A DNA stretch of 64,000 nucleotides from Vibrio salinus (GCF_021272385.1 NZ_JAJSDZ010000010.1:1364001-1428000); one strand, 5' to 3'. Counted from the first letter of the stretch, positions 41,410-50,838 are shown. Notes: generated from the sequence alone by a model not told the origin. Translations and numbers: made by a program.

Positions 41410-42392
41410 GATTTTCTCCTGACCAAATAGAGAAATCCGGGGGCACCAATCAACGCCAGTACGGCACCGGCGGGGGTTTCGACCGGGAAACTGACCACCC
41501 GGCTGACAATATCGGCAGCCACACAAAGCAACCCGCCGGATAACACACAGAGCGGAAGCAGCTTCCGGTAGTCATACCCGAACAGAAAACGACAAATATG
41601 TGGCACCATTAACCCCACAAAGGCAATAGAACCGACAGCACTGACACTCCCTCCGACCAACACCAGAACCAGCAGGCTGATGATCAGACGCAAAGACATC
41701 AGATTCACGCCGAGCGTGACAGCCCGCTCCTCACCCATCGACATCAGATTCAGTTTCGGCGCAATCACCAGACTGACGATCAGCGCCAGCAGCGACACCG
41801 GGAACAACCAAAAAACCGTGTCCCATGCCACACTGGCAAAAGAACCGGCCAGCCAGACCATGACACTGGATGCCTGTTCTTCGACCAGCAAAACCGACGC
41901 TTTCGTTACGGCGCCACATAACGCTGAAATCGCGATCCCGGCCAGAACCAGTTGGCTCCGTTTGACATCATGACGCCAGCCACCGCCAAGAATCATGACC
42001 AACGCCCATGCACCGCCACCGCCAAAAATAGCGGCAACCGTCGCCGATACCGGGCTGTCAGAGACCCAAAACGTAGAAACGAATGCCACGCCCATCGCCG
42101 CCCCGGCATTTACGCCGAACAGCCCCGGCGAAGCCAGAGAATTCTGAGTCAGGGCCTGCATTAATGCACCGGCGCACGCTAAATTTGCCCCGACCATCAA
42201 GGCAACTATCACCCGGGGAAGCCGGACTTCATGAACCAAAATCTGAGCCGTGCGGCCGCTTGACGGAGAAAAGAGGCCCGCTAACGCATCCGCAGGGGAA
42301 ATGGGAAATGAGGAAAAGGCAAAAAGCCCCCACCACGATAACATCAAAGTGACCAGGGCCATCACAAGACACTGAAAAACGTACCGTACCAT
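41406..42392 (-). CDS. Siderophore ABC transporter permease (FecC/PvuC-like)
   Basis: This 328-residue FecCD-family permease has GANLACAGALMQALTQNSLASPGLFGVNAGAAMG in the first half and VGSIAFVGLMVPHICRFLFG in the coupling region. It overlaps the next permease gene by four bases and starts only one base after the stop of the binding-protein gene, so translation is probably coupled. Confidence 0.92.
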   Translation of the reverse strand: MVRYVFQCLVMALVTLMLSWWGLFAFSSFPISPADALAGLFSPSSGRTAQILVHEVRLPRVIVALMVGANLACAGALMQALTQNSLASPGLFGVNAGAAMGVAFVSTFWVSDSPVSATVAAIFGGGGAWALVMILGGGWRHDVKRSQLVLAGIAISALCGAVTKASVLLVEEQASSVMVWLAGSFASVAWDTVFWLFPVSLLALIVSLVIAPKLNLMSMGEERAVTLGVNLMSLRLIISLLVLVLVGGSVSAVGSIAFVGLMVPHICRFLFGYDYRKLLPLCVLSGGLLCVAADIVSRVVSFPVETPAGAVLALIGAPGFLYLVRRKS

Positions 42393-42393
42393 G

Positions 42394-43308
42394 TTAGGAA
42401 TTTCTGCCTGATGCCAGTTGCATTAAATCATTAGCCATGGCTTCGGCAGCCATGATTCCCCGGCACCGGGACCATAAATTACCGTTTACATGATAAATAT
42501 GATGACTTTGTACTGCTTTTAGCACACGCCACAGTGACTGTTTTTCCCATTTTTTTATAATGCTGTCAGAAACGTAATCTCCCACGACAAGATAATCAGG
42601 ATTGATGGCCAACAGTTGTTCAAAGCTGATTTGACGGGAAGCTTTCTCATTATGTAGTGCGGCCGCCCCTTCAAATCCCAGTGTATGGAGTACGCCGCCA
42701 GCGTAAGAATCCTCAGAATGTGCGTAAAACCCGTTTTCTCTTGCGACACCGAACTGAACAAATTTATGCGCCAGACCTGCTTTTTTAAACAAAAGCTTAT
42801 AATGATTCATAGCCTTATTATGCTGACGCAACCGCTGCTCTATTTCGTTCCCTCTTCCAACTGCTTTTCCGATAATCTCAGCGGATTTAAGGTTGCTTTG
42901 ATACGTTTCGCGTCTTGATGGCAATAGCAAAGTCGGGGCGATTTTATTCAGATCACTATAGATTCCGGAGTGGCGATCCACATCGGCAATAATCAGATCA
43001 GGTTTCAGGGAAGCAATGACTTCCAGACTAGGCTGAGAGCGGGTTCCGACAGACTGCCAGTGACTGAGTTTCTCTTTTATCTCTGGCAACAAACGACCCG
43101 GGTCATTGTCATCCGCAATACCTACCGGACTGAGCCCCACAGAGACAAGTGCATCAACAAACGAAAATTCCAGAGCAACAATACGTTCAGGCTGATAATC
43201 AATGGAAAACCGACCATGACTGTCCACGACGGTAACCGCTTTAGCTACGGCCACTTCACCACAGAACAACAACACAAAACAGAAAAAGAAACCAAGTGTT
43301 TTTCTCAT
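42394..43308 (-). CDS. Periplasmic Fe(III)-siderophore binding protein (FecB/PvuB-like)
   Basis: This 304-residue protein has a signal peptide (MRKTLGFFFCFVLLFCGEVAVA). It matches FecB in long stretches: PERIVALEFSFVDALVSVGL, GIADDNDPGRLLPE, SVGTRSQPSLEVIASLKPDLI and SFEQLLAINPDYLVVGDY. FecB binds ferric dicitrate; the related PvuB binds ferric vibrioferrin, a citrate-containing siderophore. Its place right after a receptor gene and before the permeases is as in pvuABCDE. Confidence 0.9.
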   Translation of the reverse strand: MRKTLGFFFCFVLLFCGEVAVAKAVTVVDSHGRFSIDYQPERIVALEFSFVDALVSVGLSPVGIADDNDPGRLLPEIKEKLSHWQSVGTRSQPSLEVIASLKPDLIIADVDRHSGIYSDLNKIAPTLLLPSRRETYQSNLKSAEIIGKAVGRGNEIEQRLRQHNKAMNHYKLLFKKAGLAHKFVQFGVARENGFYAHSEDSYAGGVLHTLGFEGAAALHNEKASRQISFEQLLAINPDYLVVGDYVSDSIIKKWEKQSLWRVLKAVQSHHIYHVNGNLWSRCRGIMAAEAMANDLMQLASGRNS

Positions 43309-43382
43309 CAGATTAATCCTTCTTACTTTGTCCGGATATCAGAAAGTGGCCTGGCATATCGCCAGACCTTGCGCATCACTGA

Positions 43383-45542
43383 TTAAAAGTCATAACTGGC
43401 CGTCAGATAGATACGACGGCCTTCCCCGACAAAGTGACCGGTTCTTTCCAGAAACCCACTGATAGCATATTCTTTATCGAACAGATTCTTTACATTAAGC
43501 TGAACTGTCCAATCTTCGATTTTAGTTTGCCATGACGCATCGTAGATAGTGTATGGCTTAACCCGTTGTCCGTCCTGGCTGAGCTGCTCACTAACGTAAC
43601 TGGCTCCGAAACCAACTGAAGAATTCAACGCTACAACATCATAACGCGTCCACGCACCAAGCTGGTGATGCGGTGCATTGGCAAACCGGGTACCGACGGT
43701 ACGGCTGATGCCATCGTAAGCCTGTTTTACTCTGGTATCGTTATAGGCGTAAGATAGGTTAGCAGCCCAGTCTTCCGTGATATCCGCCAGCATATCCATC
43801 TCAATACCCTGACTGCGGACTTTACCGTACGCCACATATTTGTCAGAGTCCTCCGGATCTTCCTGAAGAACGTTCTCTTTAATAATGTGGTACGCTGCCA
43901 GATTAACGTTAACCCGGTTATCCAGCCAGTAACTCCGGACACCAATTTCTTTCATCAGACTCTCTTCCGGATCAAATGGCCCTCCGGAAGCTCCCCCCTG
44001 TTTAGCAGCATCCTGAGGAACAAACCCGGTAGCAATAACTGCATACGGATGAAAATCGCCGGTGAGTTCATAAGTCGATCCCAAACGATAGGACAATCCA
44101 CCTCCAGTATAATCATCCGTCGAATTATTCTTTAGATCATCAATATGATCGCTGAACCCATCCCAGCGAAGACCACTGACAAGATTTAGTTTTGATGTAA
44201 TATCCCACTGATCCTGTAAATAAACACCATACCTTTCAGAACGGGTTTTGGTTTCTTTATTCAGAGAAGTCGACACACTTCCGGTATCCTCGTCATAGAC
44301 CGGATCCGTCAGGCTAAGATTTGTGGCATTCCCCCGGTAGTAGACATAGTGCGTATTGAGCTGATAATAATCCGCGCCCATCAATACAGTATGATCGCCA
44401 TAATTTGCAATTAAATTCCCTGTCATCGAGCCGGCTTTATGTTCCCATAACTGATCCCGTAACTGACGTTTTGTCTCGTCGTAAATACCATCGGAGTCAG
44501 TATCCACCAAACCATTTGGTTCGTGATAGCGCTGCTTCTCAGTATTCTCGTAATAACGCAGTGTCAGGTTGCCATTCCAGTTATCATTAAAATAATGATC
44601 AACCCGCGCCTGATATACCTGAGCATCAAGCGTCTGATAGTCTGATGCTTCGTTAGCATTCCAGTCGGTATCAGTCAGGAAATTTCCGCTATCATCAACC
44701 GGTATTCCCCGCAGACGATAACCACCATTATGTTGCTGAACATCCATAAACTGCAAACCAATGGTAGTATAATCCGACACATCAATTTCATAGCCCAGAT
44801 CGATAATACGGTTTCTTACGTCGGTATTCTTTCTGGATGGATTTTCATGATCCTGGTAAACACCAATACGATACCTTTGCGTCTGTTGCTTATTGGCGGA
44901 ACCGGACAACTCAACACTACCGCTGGCAAAATCTTCATTTCCGCCCGTTACACTTACTTTTCTCTGAGTATCGGCAGTTGGCTTTTTCGTCACATAATTA
45001 ATGACACCTCCCGGCTCGCCACCACCATTGAGAGCGGCGGTCGGACCTTTGAGCACCTCAACCCGTTCGATATTAAACAATTGTGGGATTGAAAAACCCT
45101 CAAACGGATTCCCTCTGACACCATCGAACAACGTTTCATCCTGACGGAATCCACGAAATGTAACATAAGAATAGTTATACGCACTTAATCCACTGATAGA
45201 ACGATAAAGATCCGTGATCTCCCTTGCGCCCTGATCTTCAATAAGCTGGCGGGGTAAGACCTGAACCGACTGAGGAATTTTATCGATGTCGGTCGGCGTC
45301 TTGGTCGCCAGAGACGATTCCTGCTCGCGGTATAAAGAAAGCGCACGGCCATACACAACAACATCACTGGTATCCGTTGTATTCGAATCATTTGATTCAG
45401 CCTTTGACGTAGAGTCAGTGGTCTTCTCTGTCGTTTCATTTACTGTCGCCGTTTGTTCTGCTAATACAGAAAAAGAGCAAGTACCAATTACTGGCAACAT
45501 AAACGATGCCAGAATATTACGAGAAATAAACATCAATATCAT
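43383..45542 (-). CDS. TonB-dependent siderophore receptor, PvuA-like by context
   Basis: This 719-residue receptor has a signal peptide (cleavage near SVLAEQ), a linker rich in Thr/Ser/Asp and a TonB-box-like DVVVYGR. The plug contains DKIPQSVQVLPRQLIEDQGA, NIERVEVLKGPTAALNGGGEPGGVINYVTKKP and the barrel ends in RIYLTASYDF. It lacks the N-terminal signalling domain of FecA, which argues against a FecA-FecIR system. A FecBCDE-like transporter follows in the pvuABCDE order, so a citrate-type siderophore such as vibrioferrin is a reasonable substrate. Confidence 0.9.
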   Translation of the reverse strand: MILMFISRNILASFMLPVIGTCSFSVLAEQTATVNETTEKTTDSTSKAESNDSNTTDTSDVVVYGRALSLYREQESSLATKTPTDIDKIPQSVQVLPRQLIEDQGAREITDLYRSISGLSAYNYSYVTFRGFRQDETLFDGVRGNPFEGFSIPQLFNIERVEVLKGPTAALNGGGEPGGVINYVTKKPTADTQRKVSVTGGNEDFASGSVELSGSANKQQTQRYRIGVYQDHENPSRKNTDVRNRIIDLGYEIDVSDYTTIGLQFMDVQQHNGGYRLRGIPVDDSGNFLTDTDWNANEASDYQTLDAQVYQARVDHYFNDNWNGNLTLRYYENTEKQRYHEPNGLVDTDSDGIYDETKRQLRDQLWEHKAGSMTGNLIANYGDHTVLMGADYYQLNTHYVYYRGNATNLSLTDPVYDEDTGSVSTSLNKETKTRSERYGVYLQDQWDITSKLNLVSGLRWDGFSDHIDDLKNNSTDDYTGGGLSYRLGSTYELTGDFHPYAVIATGFVPQDAAKQGGASGGPFDPEESLMKEIGVRSYWLDNRVNVNLAAYHIIKENVLQEDPEDSDKYVAYGKVRSQGIEMDMLADITEDWAANLSYAYNDTRVKQAYDGISRTVGTRFANAPHHQLGAWTRYDVVALNSSVGFGASYVSEQLSQDGQRVKPYTIYDASWQTKIEDWTVQLNVKNLFDKEYAISGFLERTGHFVGEGRRIYLTASYDF

Positions 45543-45574
45543 GAATAAATAGTTACAGTTCCGGCAAAGATAAC

Positions 45575-45589
45575 TGATAACAATTCTTA
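45575..45589. promoter_or_regulatory. Fur-box-like site before the second receptor gene
   Basis: TGATAACAATTCTTA (reverse complement TAAGAATTGTTATCA) resembles the 7-1-7 Fur site, and more AT-rich Fur-like half-sites follow. It lies about 35 bases before the receptor start. Confidence 0.5.
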
Positions 45590-45673
45590 TTACAATTGCT
45601 ATTAATATTTATGTAAGTTAAAAAAGCAGTTCCGGATAATTCTCATACAATAGCGATAAAAACGGACGAATTT

Positions 45674-46579
45674 CTATACTGGCTTTACCATAACAATTTC
45701 ACATGCATCATGTCCGGTATGTCCTAAAGGTGTATCAATATGCTCAAATCCCAGCTTTTCATACAATGTTATAGCTTCTTTAAGGCTTTCTGTACTTTCA
45801 AGATAACAGGCAGAATATCCCAATGCCTTTGCCTGTAGTTCCATCATACCGACGATACGCTTTGCTAATCCGTGTCCCCGTGCTTCCGGTAAAAAATACA
45901 TTTTCTGCAACTCACAATACGCTTCATTTCCTTTCAAAGGTGCATATCCACCGCCACCAATCACTCTTCCTTCCTGTTCAATCACCCAATACCCTGATCC
46001 GGTTTTATTGTAAACGTTGTACATATCATCCAACGTCGGATCAGATACGCCATAACCTTTGTCCGGCGTTAATCCATATTCAGCCGATACCTTGCGTATA
46101 ACAGAAGCAATATCTGCGTTATCGCCGGGTGTCACCGGGCGGATAATATAATTTTCTGACTGGAATGCTTTCACCAGACCTTTGAGGTAGTTTTCCATTC
46201 CCAGCTTTACCTGCTGCTGCTCGGATTCACTTAACTGCCCTATCACCCGGGAAAAAAAATCAGATTGCTGCCGGTCTAACTGTTCAAGCACAGCGCATCC
46301 CTCAGCAGTAATGTCGGCAACCTGGCGTCTTTTATCACGCGGGTCTGGCTGAACAGACACTAACCCTGCCTTCTCAAGACCGGACACCGTCCGGCTGGCG
46401 TTAGATTTATCCACAACCAACTGCTCAGATAGCTGGTTGACAGACATAGGCTGTAAACGAATTTCTCCCAAAGCATGAGCCTGAACGGGAGTAACGTGGA
46501 GCATTCCGCACTGTTTATCCAGCATTCCGAGCAGGCGAACCATCTGACGGGAATACTGACGTAATAATGAATCCTTCAT
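45674..46579 (-). CDS. MarR-GNAT fusion protein
   Basis: Residues 1-140 form a MarR winged helix (MSVNQLSEQLVVDKSNASRTVSGLEKAGLVSVQPDPRDKRRQVADIT). Residues 145-301 form a GNAT acetyltransferase with the acetyl-CoA loop YFLPEARGHGLAKRIVGMM and ALGYSACYLESTESLKEAITLYEKLGF. Such fusions are known and combine DNA binding with acetylation of a small molecule or protein. AAGGA precedes the ATG. A large palindrome with two TTGCGnnnCGCAA sites lies directly upstream, a likely autoregulatory operator. Confidence 0.9.
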   Translation of the reverse strand: MKDSLLRQYSRQMVRLLGMLDKQCGMLHVTPVQAHALGEIRLQPMSVNQLSEQLVVDKSNASRTVSGLEKAGLVSVQPDPRDKRRQVADITAEGCAVLEQLDRQQSDFFSRVIGQLSESEQQQVKLGMENYLKGLVKAFQSENYIIRPVTPGDNADIASVIRKVSAEYGLTPDKGYGVSDPTLDDMYNVYNKTGSGYWVIEQEGRVIGGGGYAPLKGNEAYCELQKMYFLPEARGHGLAKRIVGMMELQAKALGYSACYLESTESLKEAITLYEKLGFEHIDTPLGHTGHDACEIVMVKPV

Positions 46580-46597
46580 TTGGCATAATCCTTACAT

Positions 46598-46641
46598 AAA
46601 ATTGCGCACCGCAACCAAATTTAGTTGCGGTGCGCAATTTT
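46598..46641. promoter_or_regulatory. Twin MarR-type operator in a 44-bp palindrome
   Basis: Arms 46598-46615 and 46624-46641 are exact reverse complements (18 bp) around an eight-base AT-rich loop. Each arm contains its own near-palindrome, TTGCGCACCGCAA and TTGCGGTGCGCAA. It lies 18 bases before the MarR-GNAT start and 35 bases after the dcuA stop, so it may also act as the dcuA terminator. Confidence 0.7.
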
Positions 46642-46676
46642 GTCAAGACTAACCTGAATAAGACAGCTAACACATT

Positions 46677-47984
46677 TTAGTGAACAAAAACGGTAGCAAG
46701 TAAAAATCCGAACGGAACCGCAGCAATAATGCCGGAAATTCCGGGCAGGAAGAAAGGATGATTCACAATGAAAGACCCATTCCATTTCCGGCTCAAAAAC
46801 GAACCGGTATCATCCGTTGCGATAGCAAATGCGGTGGTCGGATAAATATTGGTAATATACAAGGCACTGACCGCAATGAAGCTTGCCAGAATGGTTCCGG
46901 CATCGACACCAATTGAAGCCGCTATAGGGATAAGAAGTGCACTGGTCGCTCCCTGACTGAACAATAGAGCGCTGGTACAAAAAAACACCAGAGACAGAAG
47001 AAACGGATAATGATGCAAAACCGTTGCCGCAATATCTTTAATCTGACCGATATGAGCCCCGATAATAGTTGAACTCAGCCATACTATACCCAAAATGACA
47101 ATGATTGATTCAGCCCCATCGCGAAAAATTGGTGCCTGTTTAATCCGGTTTAGCGGTACTTTACAAAATACAGCCATTACCAGAGAAACAAAAAACATCG
47201 TAATAATAATAATGTCTTTTGAACCTAAATGATGACCGATAACAGACTTAAACATCAGCATAGCAACAATAAAGATAACGCCCCCAAGGAAAAAGAAAAC
47301 CGAACGTTTCGCTTCCGGTGTTATAGGTTCATCGGTATCTTCAATATCATCTAAATTAACCAAACCATTTTTCACGCGTTCAAGATAAATGGGATCGTCT
47401 TTTAATTCACAACCTTGTCTGCTGGCAACAAATGCCGCAACGATACAACCAAATAATGCGGATGGGAAAATCACAGCCATTGCGTCAACAAAGCTGACCC
47501 CCATTTTTTCCACGACAACATACATCGCCGCTGTTGCACCGGAAATTGGAGACGCCGTAATCGCAATCTGTGACGCAACAACCGAAGAACTCAGTGGCTG
47601 ACTTGGCCTTACACCATTATCTTTCGCGACTTGTTGTATAACATTTAAAACAGACATAGCGGTGTATCCGGTACCTGCCAAAGTAGTTAAAACAAACGTA
47701 GTTGCAGGTGCAATAATGTTAATATATCTGGGATTATTTCTTAATAATTTTTCCGCACACTTAACCATGTATTTCATTCCGCCGGCTTCCTGCATTACGG
47801 AAAGTGCTAATATAACGGACATAATAATCAAAATAACAGAAACAGGGATATTTCCGGGAGCTAATCCCAATATATAAACGGCCACAACCATTCCTAATCC
47901 GCCGGCTAATCCAACACCGACACCGCCTAATTTCGCTGCCAGGATAATACATCCCAACAGCAGTAAAACTTGAACAAATAACAT
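46677..47984 (-). CDS. dcuA: Anaerobic C4-dicarboxylate transporter DcuA
   Basis: This 435-residue inner-membrane carrier has about 10-12 helices. It matches DcuA more than DcuB: KLGGVGVGLAGGLG, GNIPVSVILIIMSVI, IAITASPISGATAAMYVV, DDPIYLERVKNGLVNL, SALLFSQGAT and NHPFFLPG. DcuA exchanges or takes up aspartate, fumarate and succinate under anaerobic conditions. It diverges from aspA, linking aspartate uptake and deamination as in E. coli. AAGGA precedes the ATG. Confidence 0.92.
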   Translation of the reverse strand: MLFVQVLLLLGCIILAAKLGGVGVGLAGGLGMVVAVYILGLAPGNIPVSVILIIMSVILALSVMQEAGGMKYMVKCAEKLLRNNPRYINIIAPATTFVLTTLAGTGYTAMSVLNVIQQVAKDNGVRPSQPLSSSVVASQIAITASPISGATAAMYVVVEKMGVSFVDAMAVIFPSALFGCIVAAFVASRQGCELKDDPIYLERVKNGLVNLDDIEDTDEPITPEAKRSVFFFLGGVIFIVAMLMFKSVIGHHLGSKDIIIITMFFVSLVMAVFCKVPLNRIKQAPIFRDGAESIIVILGIVWLSSTIIGAHIGQIKDIAATVLHHYPFLLSLVFFCTSALLFSQGATSALLIPIAASIGVDAGTILASFIAVSALYITNIYPTTAFAIATDDTGSFLSRKWNGSFIVNHPFFLPGISGIIAAVPFGFLLATVFVH

Positions 47985-48134
47985 GGGGTAGATTCCTTAA
48001 TCGTTATTATTTTAATAATTAAAAATGTCACAAAATATAAAAAACTCATCAAAGTATTATTAAAATAACCGATAGAAACCCAAAATTTGAAATGCCTAAT
48101 ATTTACCATCAATAAAAATATCGCATAGGCCAAA

Positions 48135-48148
48135 TTGACGAAAGTCAA
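48135..48148. promoter_or_regulatory. FNR-like site in the dcuA/aspA intergenic region
   Basis: TTGAC-GAAA-GTCAA is a perfect palindrome with the spacing of the FNR consensus TTGAT-N4-ATCAA, differing only in the innermost base of each arm. It is about 150 bases from both starts (47984 and 48287). Anaerobic activation of both genes is the expected result. The rest of 47985-48286 is AT-rich promoter DNA. Confidence 0.5.
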
Positions 48149-48286
48149 AGTATCAATAACATTTTTAAGCTACGAACTGCAGCTCATGCAGAATATTTAT
48201 CAGAGCTAATATTTCGGCATTTCCTAATTAAATAAATCAGGATTATGTTATTCACACATGTTAGCAATCCAGTAAAAGGTAACAAA

Positions 48287-49717
48287 ATGTTAGCGACCAA
48301 AGAAGAATTTAGAACGGAAGAAGATCTATTAGGGAAAATGCAGGTTCCTGCATCTGCATACTATGGCATTCACAGTCTGCGGGCACGCAAAAACTTTAAT
48401 ATCTCATCTACTACCATCGCAGATGTTCCTGATTTAGTGAAAGGTATTATTTTCACCAAAAAAGCAGCAGCAAAAGCCAATATGGAACTCGGTACCATTC
48501 CAAAAGAAATTGGAAACTATATTTTAAAAGCCTGTGATGCCGTATTAGTATCAAATAAATGCATCAATGACTTTATTTCCGATGTGTATCAGGGCGGCGC
48601 AGGTACTTCCGTCAACATGAATGCCAATGAAGTTATCGCCAATATTGCACTTGAACTGAAAGGGCATAAGAAAGGTGAATATCATATCATCAACCCTAAC
48701 GATCACGTGAACAAAAGTCAGTCAACTAACTGTGCTTACCCTACCGGTTTCCGTATTGCGGTCTACAGCAGCGTGATGAATCTGATCAAATCCATCGAAT
48801 ATCTTCAACACGAAATCGATGAAAAAAGCAATGAATACAAAGACATTCTGAAAATGGGCCGAACTCAGCTTCAGGATGCTGTCCCAATGACTGTCGGTCA
48901 GGAGTTTCATGCTTACTCAACATTGCTAAAAGAAGAACTTAAAAATATAAAAAATACCGTTGATCTTCTGCTTGAAGTCAACCTGGGGGCAACCGCTATC
49001 GGCACTGGCCTGAATGCCATTGAAGGATATCAGGAACTTGCTGTGCATTATCTGGCTGAATTTACAGGCTTTAACTGTACACCGGCTGAAGACTTAATTG
49101 AAGCGACTTCTGATTGCGGTGCCTATGTTACTGTTCATGCTGCGCTAAAACGGCTTGCCGTTAAATTATCCAAGGTTTGTAATGACCTGCGTTTACTTTC
49201 TTCAGGACCAAGAGCCGGACTGAATGAAATCAACCTTCCTGAATTACAGGCGGGTTCCTCAATCATGCCGGCAAAAGTAAACCCAGTAATACCTGAAGTC
49301 GTAAATCAGGTATGCTTCAAAGTTATTGGTAATGACACAACCGTGACTTTCGCCGCTGAAGCAGGACAGTTACAGCTTAATGTAATGGAACCGGTTATTG
49401 GTCAGGCTATATTTGAATCCATTTCTTTATTAAATAATGCATGCCTGACTCTGGCAGATAAATGTATCAAAGGAATTACGGTTAACCGTGAGATTTGTGA
49501 AAACTACGTTCTGAACTCAATTGGAATTGTCACTTATCTTAATCCGTTCATCGGTCACCACGAAGGTGATATCGTCGGAAAAATATGCGCTCAAACCGGT
49601 AAGAGTGTCCGTGAAGTGGTTCTGGAAAGGAAGCTTCTGGGCGAAGCGGAGCTTGACCAGATCTTATCCGCATCAAACTTTATGCAACCGAAATATACAG
49701 CAAATTTATACAAATAA
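48287..49717 (+). CDS. aspA: Aspartate ammonia-lyase (aspartase)
   Basis: The 476-residue enzyme converts L-aspartate to fumarate and ammonia. It matches E. coli AspA along its whole length, including RTEEDLLGKMQVPASAYYGIHSLRA, YQGGAGTSVNMNANEV, GRTQLQDAVPMTVGQEFHA and the catalytic loop AGSSIMPAKVNPVIPEV. One odd feature is NKSQSTNCAYPTG: the superfamily has STND here, and the Asp is Cys (codon TGT). I chose ATG 48287 with AAGG upstream; an ATG 14 codons earlier lacks a good site. It is followed by a terminator and ansB. Confidence 0.95.
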   Translation: MLATKEEFRTEEDLLGKMQVPASAYYGIHSLRARKNFNISSTTIADVPDLVKGIIFTKKAAAKANMELGTIPKEIGNYILKACDAVLVSNKCINDFISDVYQGGAGTSVNMNANEVIANIALELKGHKKGEYHIINPNDHVNKSQSTNCAYPTGFRIAVYSSVMNLIKSIEYLQHEIDEKSNEYKDILKMGRTQLQDAVPMTVGQEFHAYSTLLKEELKNIKNTVDLLLEVNLGATAIGTGLNAIEGYQELAVHYLAEFTGFNCTPAEDLIEATSDCGAYVTVHAALKRLAVKLSKVCNDLRLLSSGPRAGLNEINLPELQAGSSIMPAKVNPVIPEVVNQVCFKVIGNDTTVTFAAEAGQLQLNVMEPVIGQAIFESISLLNNACLTLADKCIKGITVNREICENYVLNSIGIVTYLNPFIGHHEGDIVGKICAQTGKSVREVVLERKLLGEAELDQILSASNFMQPKYTANLYK

Positions 49718-49723
49718 CCCCTG

Positions 49724-49755
49724 AAAAATGCCAGCGAATTGCCGCTGGCATTTTC
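49724..49755 (+). terminator. Terminator between aspA and ansB
   Basis: TGCCAGCG (49729-49736) pairs with CGCTGGCA (49743-49750) around AATTGC, flanked by A and T runs (GAAAAA upstream, TTTTC downstream). It lies seven bases after the aspA stop and so close to ansB that it probably attenuates read-through. Confidence 0.8.
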
Positions 49756-49776
49756 ATATTTATAAGGATGCAATCT

Positions 49777-50838
49777 ATGTTGAAAACGTCTTTGGGCAAG
49801 AGTCTTTTATTGAGTTCAATTTGTTTTAGCTGTTTTACTACAGCCGGTGAACTACCTAATATTGCCATTTTAGCGACAGGCGGCACCATCGCAGGAGCCG
49901 GACAAAGTGCGACAGATTCCAGCTATACGGCAGGTAAAGTTGGCGTAGAACAATTGGTAGCAGCGGTTCCTGAAATCGAAAAGTTAGCAAACATCACCGG
50001 AGAACAAGTGGTTAGCATTGGTTCTCAGGACATGAATGACGAAGTTTGGTTGAAACTGGCAAAGCGTGTTAATGCCTTACTGAAAAGAGACGATATTGAT
50101 GGTGTTGTGATTACACATGGTACAGATACCATGGAAGAAACTGCCTATTTTCTTGATCTGACAATAAAAAGCGATAAACCAGTGGTATTGGTTGGCTCTA
50201 TGCGCCCTTCTACCGCCAAAAGTGCAGATGGTCCAATGAACCTTTACAATGCAGTTGTCACAGCAACAGACAAAGATTCTTATGGTCAGGGTGTCGTGGT
50301 TGCTATGAATGACGCAGTATTTGATGCTCGTGATGTCACAAAATCAAACACAACATCAGTCCAGACATTCAAATCACCCAACTACGGCCCTATAGGTTAT
50401 ATTCATAACAGCGATGTTCAGTACGACCGGGCACCCCGTCACCGACACACCACTCAAACCCCTTTTGATGTATCCAAAATCAACCATTTACCCAAGGTTG
50501 GTATTGTCTATAACTACGCTAACGCATCGGCTCTGCCGGTTCAGGCATATACTCAGTCGAAATTTGATGGCATTGTCAGTGCCGGAGTCGGAAACGGTAA
50601 CATGTATCACACTGTATTTGACGCATTAGAAAAGGCCAGTAAAAACGGCATTGTCGTCGTACGTAGCTCAAGAACCGGTAGCGGTTCAACGACACTGCAT
50701 GCAGAAGTCAATGATGATAAATACGGCTTTGTCGCATCCGGTACACTAAACCCTCAGAAAGCACGTATTCTTTTGATGCTGTCTTTGCTTGAAACCAAAA
50801 ACTACAAAGTCATTCAAAAGAATTTTTCTTTGTATTAA
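49777..50838 (+). CDS. ansB: Periplasmic L-asparaginase II
   Basis: The 353-residue precursor has a signal peptide (hydrophobic core LLLSSICFSCFTTAG). Both asparaginase signatures follow: ILATGGTIAGAG with the nucleophilic Thr, and VVITHGTDTMEETAYF. SADGPMNLYNAV carries the catalytic Lys-region partner. It hydrolyses asparagine to aspartate in the periplasm; aspartate then enters by DcuA and is split by AspA to fumarate. I chose ATG 49777 (AAGG nine bases upstream) over an ATG at 49768. Confidence 0.94.
   Translation: MLKTSLGKSLLLSSICFSCFTTAGELPNIAILATGGTIAGAGQSATDSSYTAGKVGVEQLVAAVPEIEKLANITGEQVVSIGSQDMNDEVWLKLAKRVNALLKRDDIDGVVITHGTDTMEETAYFLDLTIKSDKPVVLVGSMRPSTAKSADGPMNLYNAVVTATDKDSYGQGVVVAMNDAVFDARDVTKSNTTSVQTFKSPNYGPIGYIHNSDVQYDRAPRHRHTTQTPFDVSKINHLPKVGIVYNYANASALPVQAYTQSKFDGIVSAGVGNGNMYHTVFDALEKASKNGIVVVRSSRTGSGSTTLHAEVNDDKYGFVASGTLNPQKARILLMLSLLETKNYKVIQKNFSLY

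Noticed and set aside
40450..41526. A longer FecD frame starting at 41526
   Set aside because: The extension lies inside the FecC-like gene and has no membrane-protein character. ATG 41409 has AGGAG and an ATGA overlap.
43383..45542. Calling the receptor FecA
   Set aside because: FecA has an N-terminal signalling domain of about 80 residues and linked fecIR. Here the TonB box follows the signal peptide and a short linker, and no sigma/anti-sigma pair is present.
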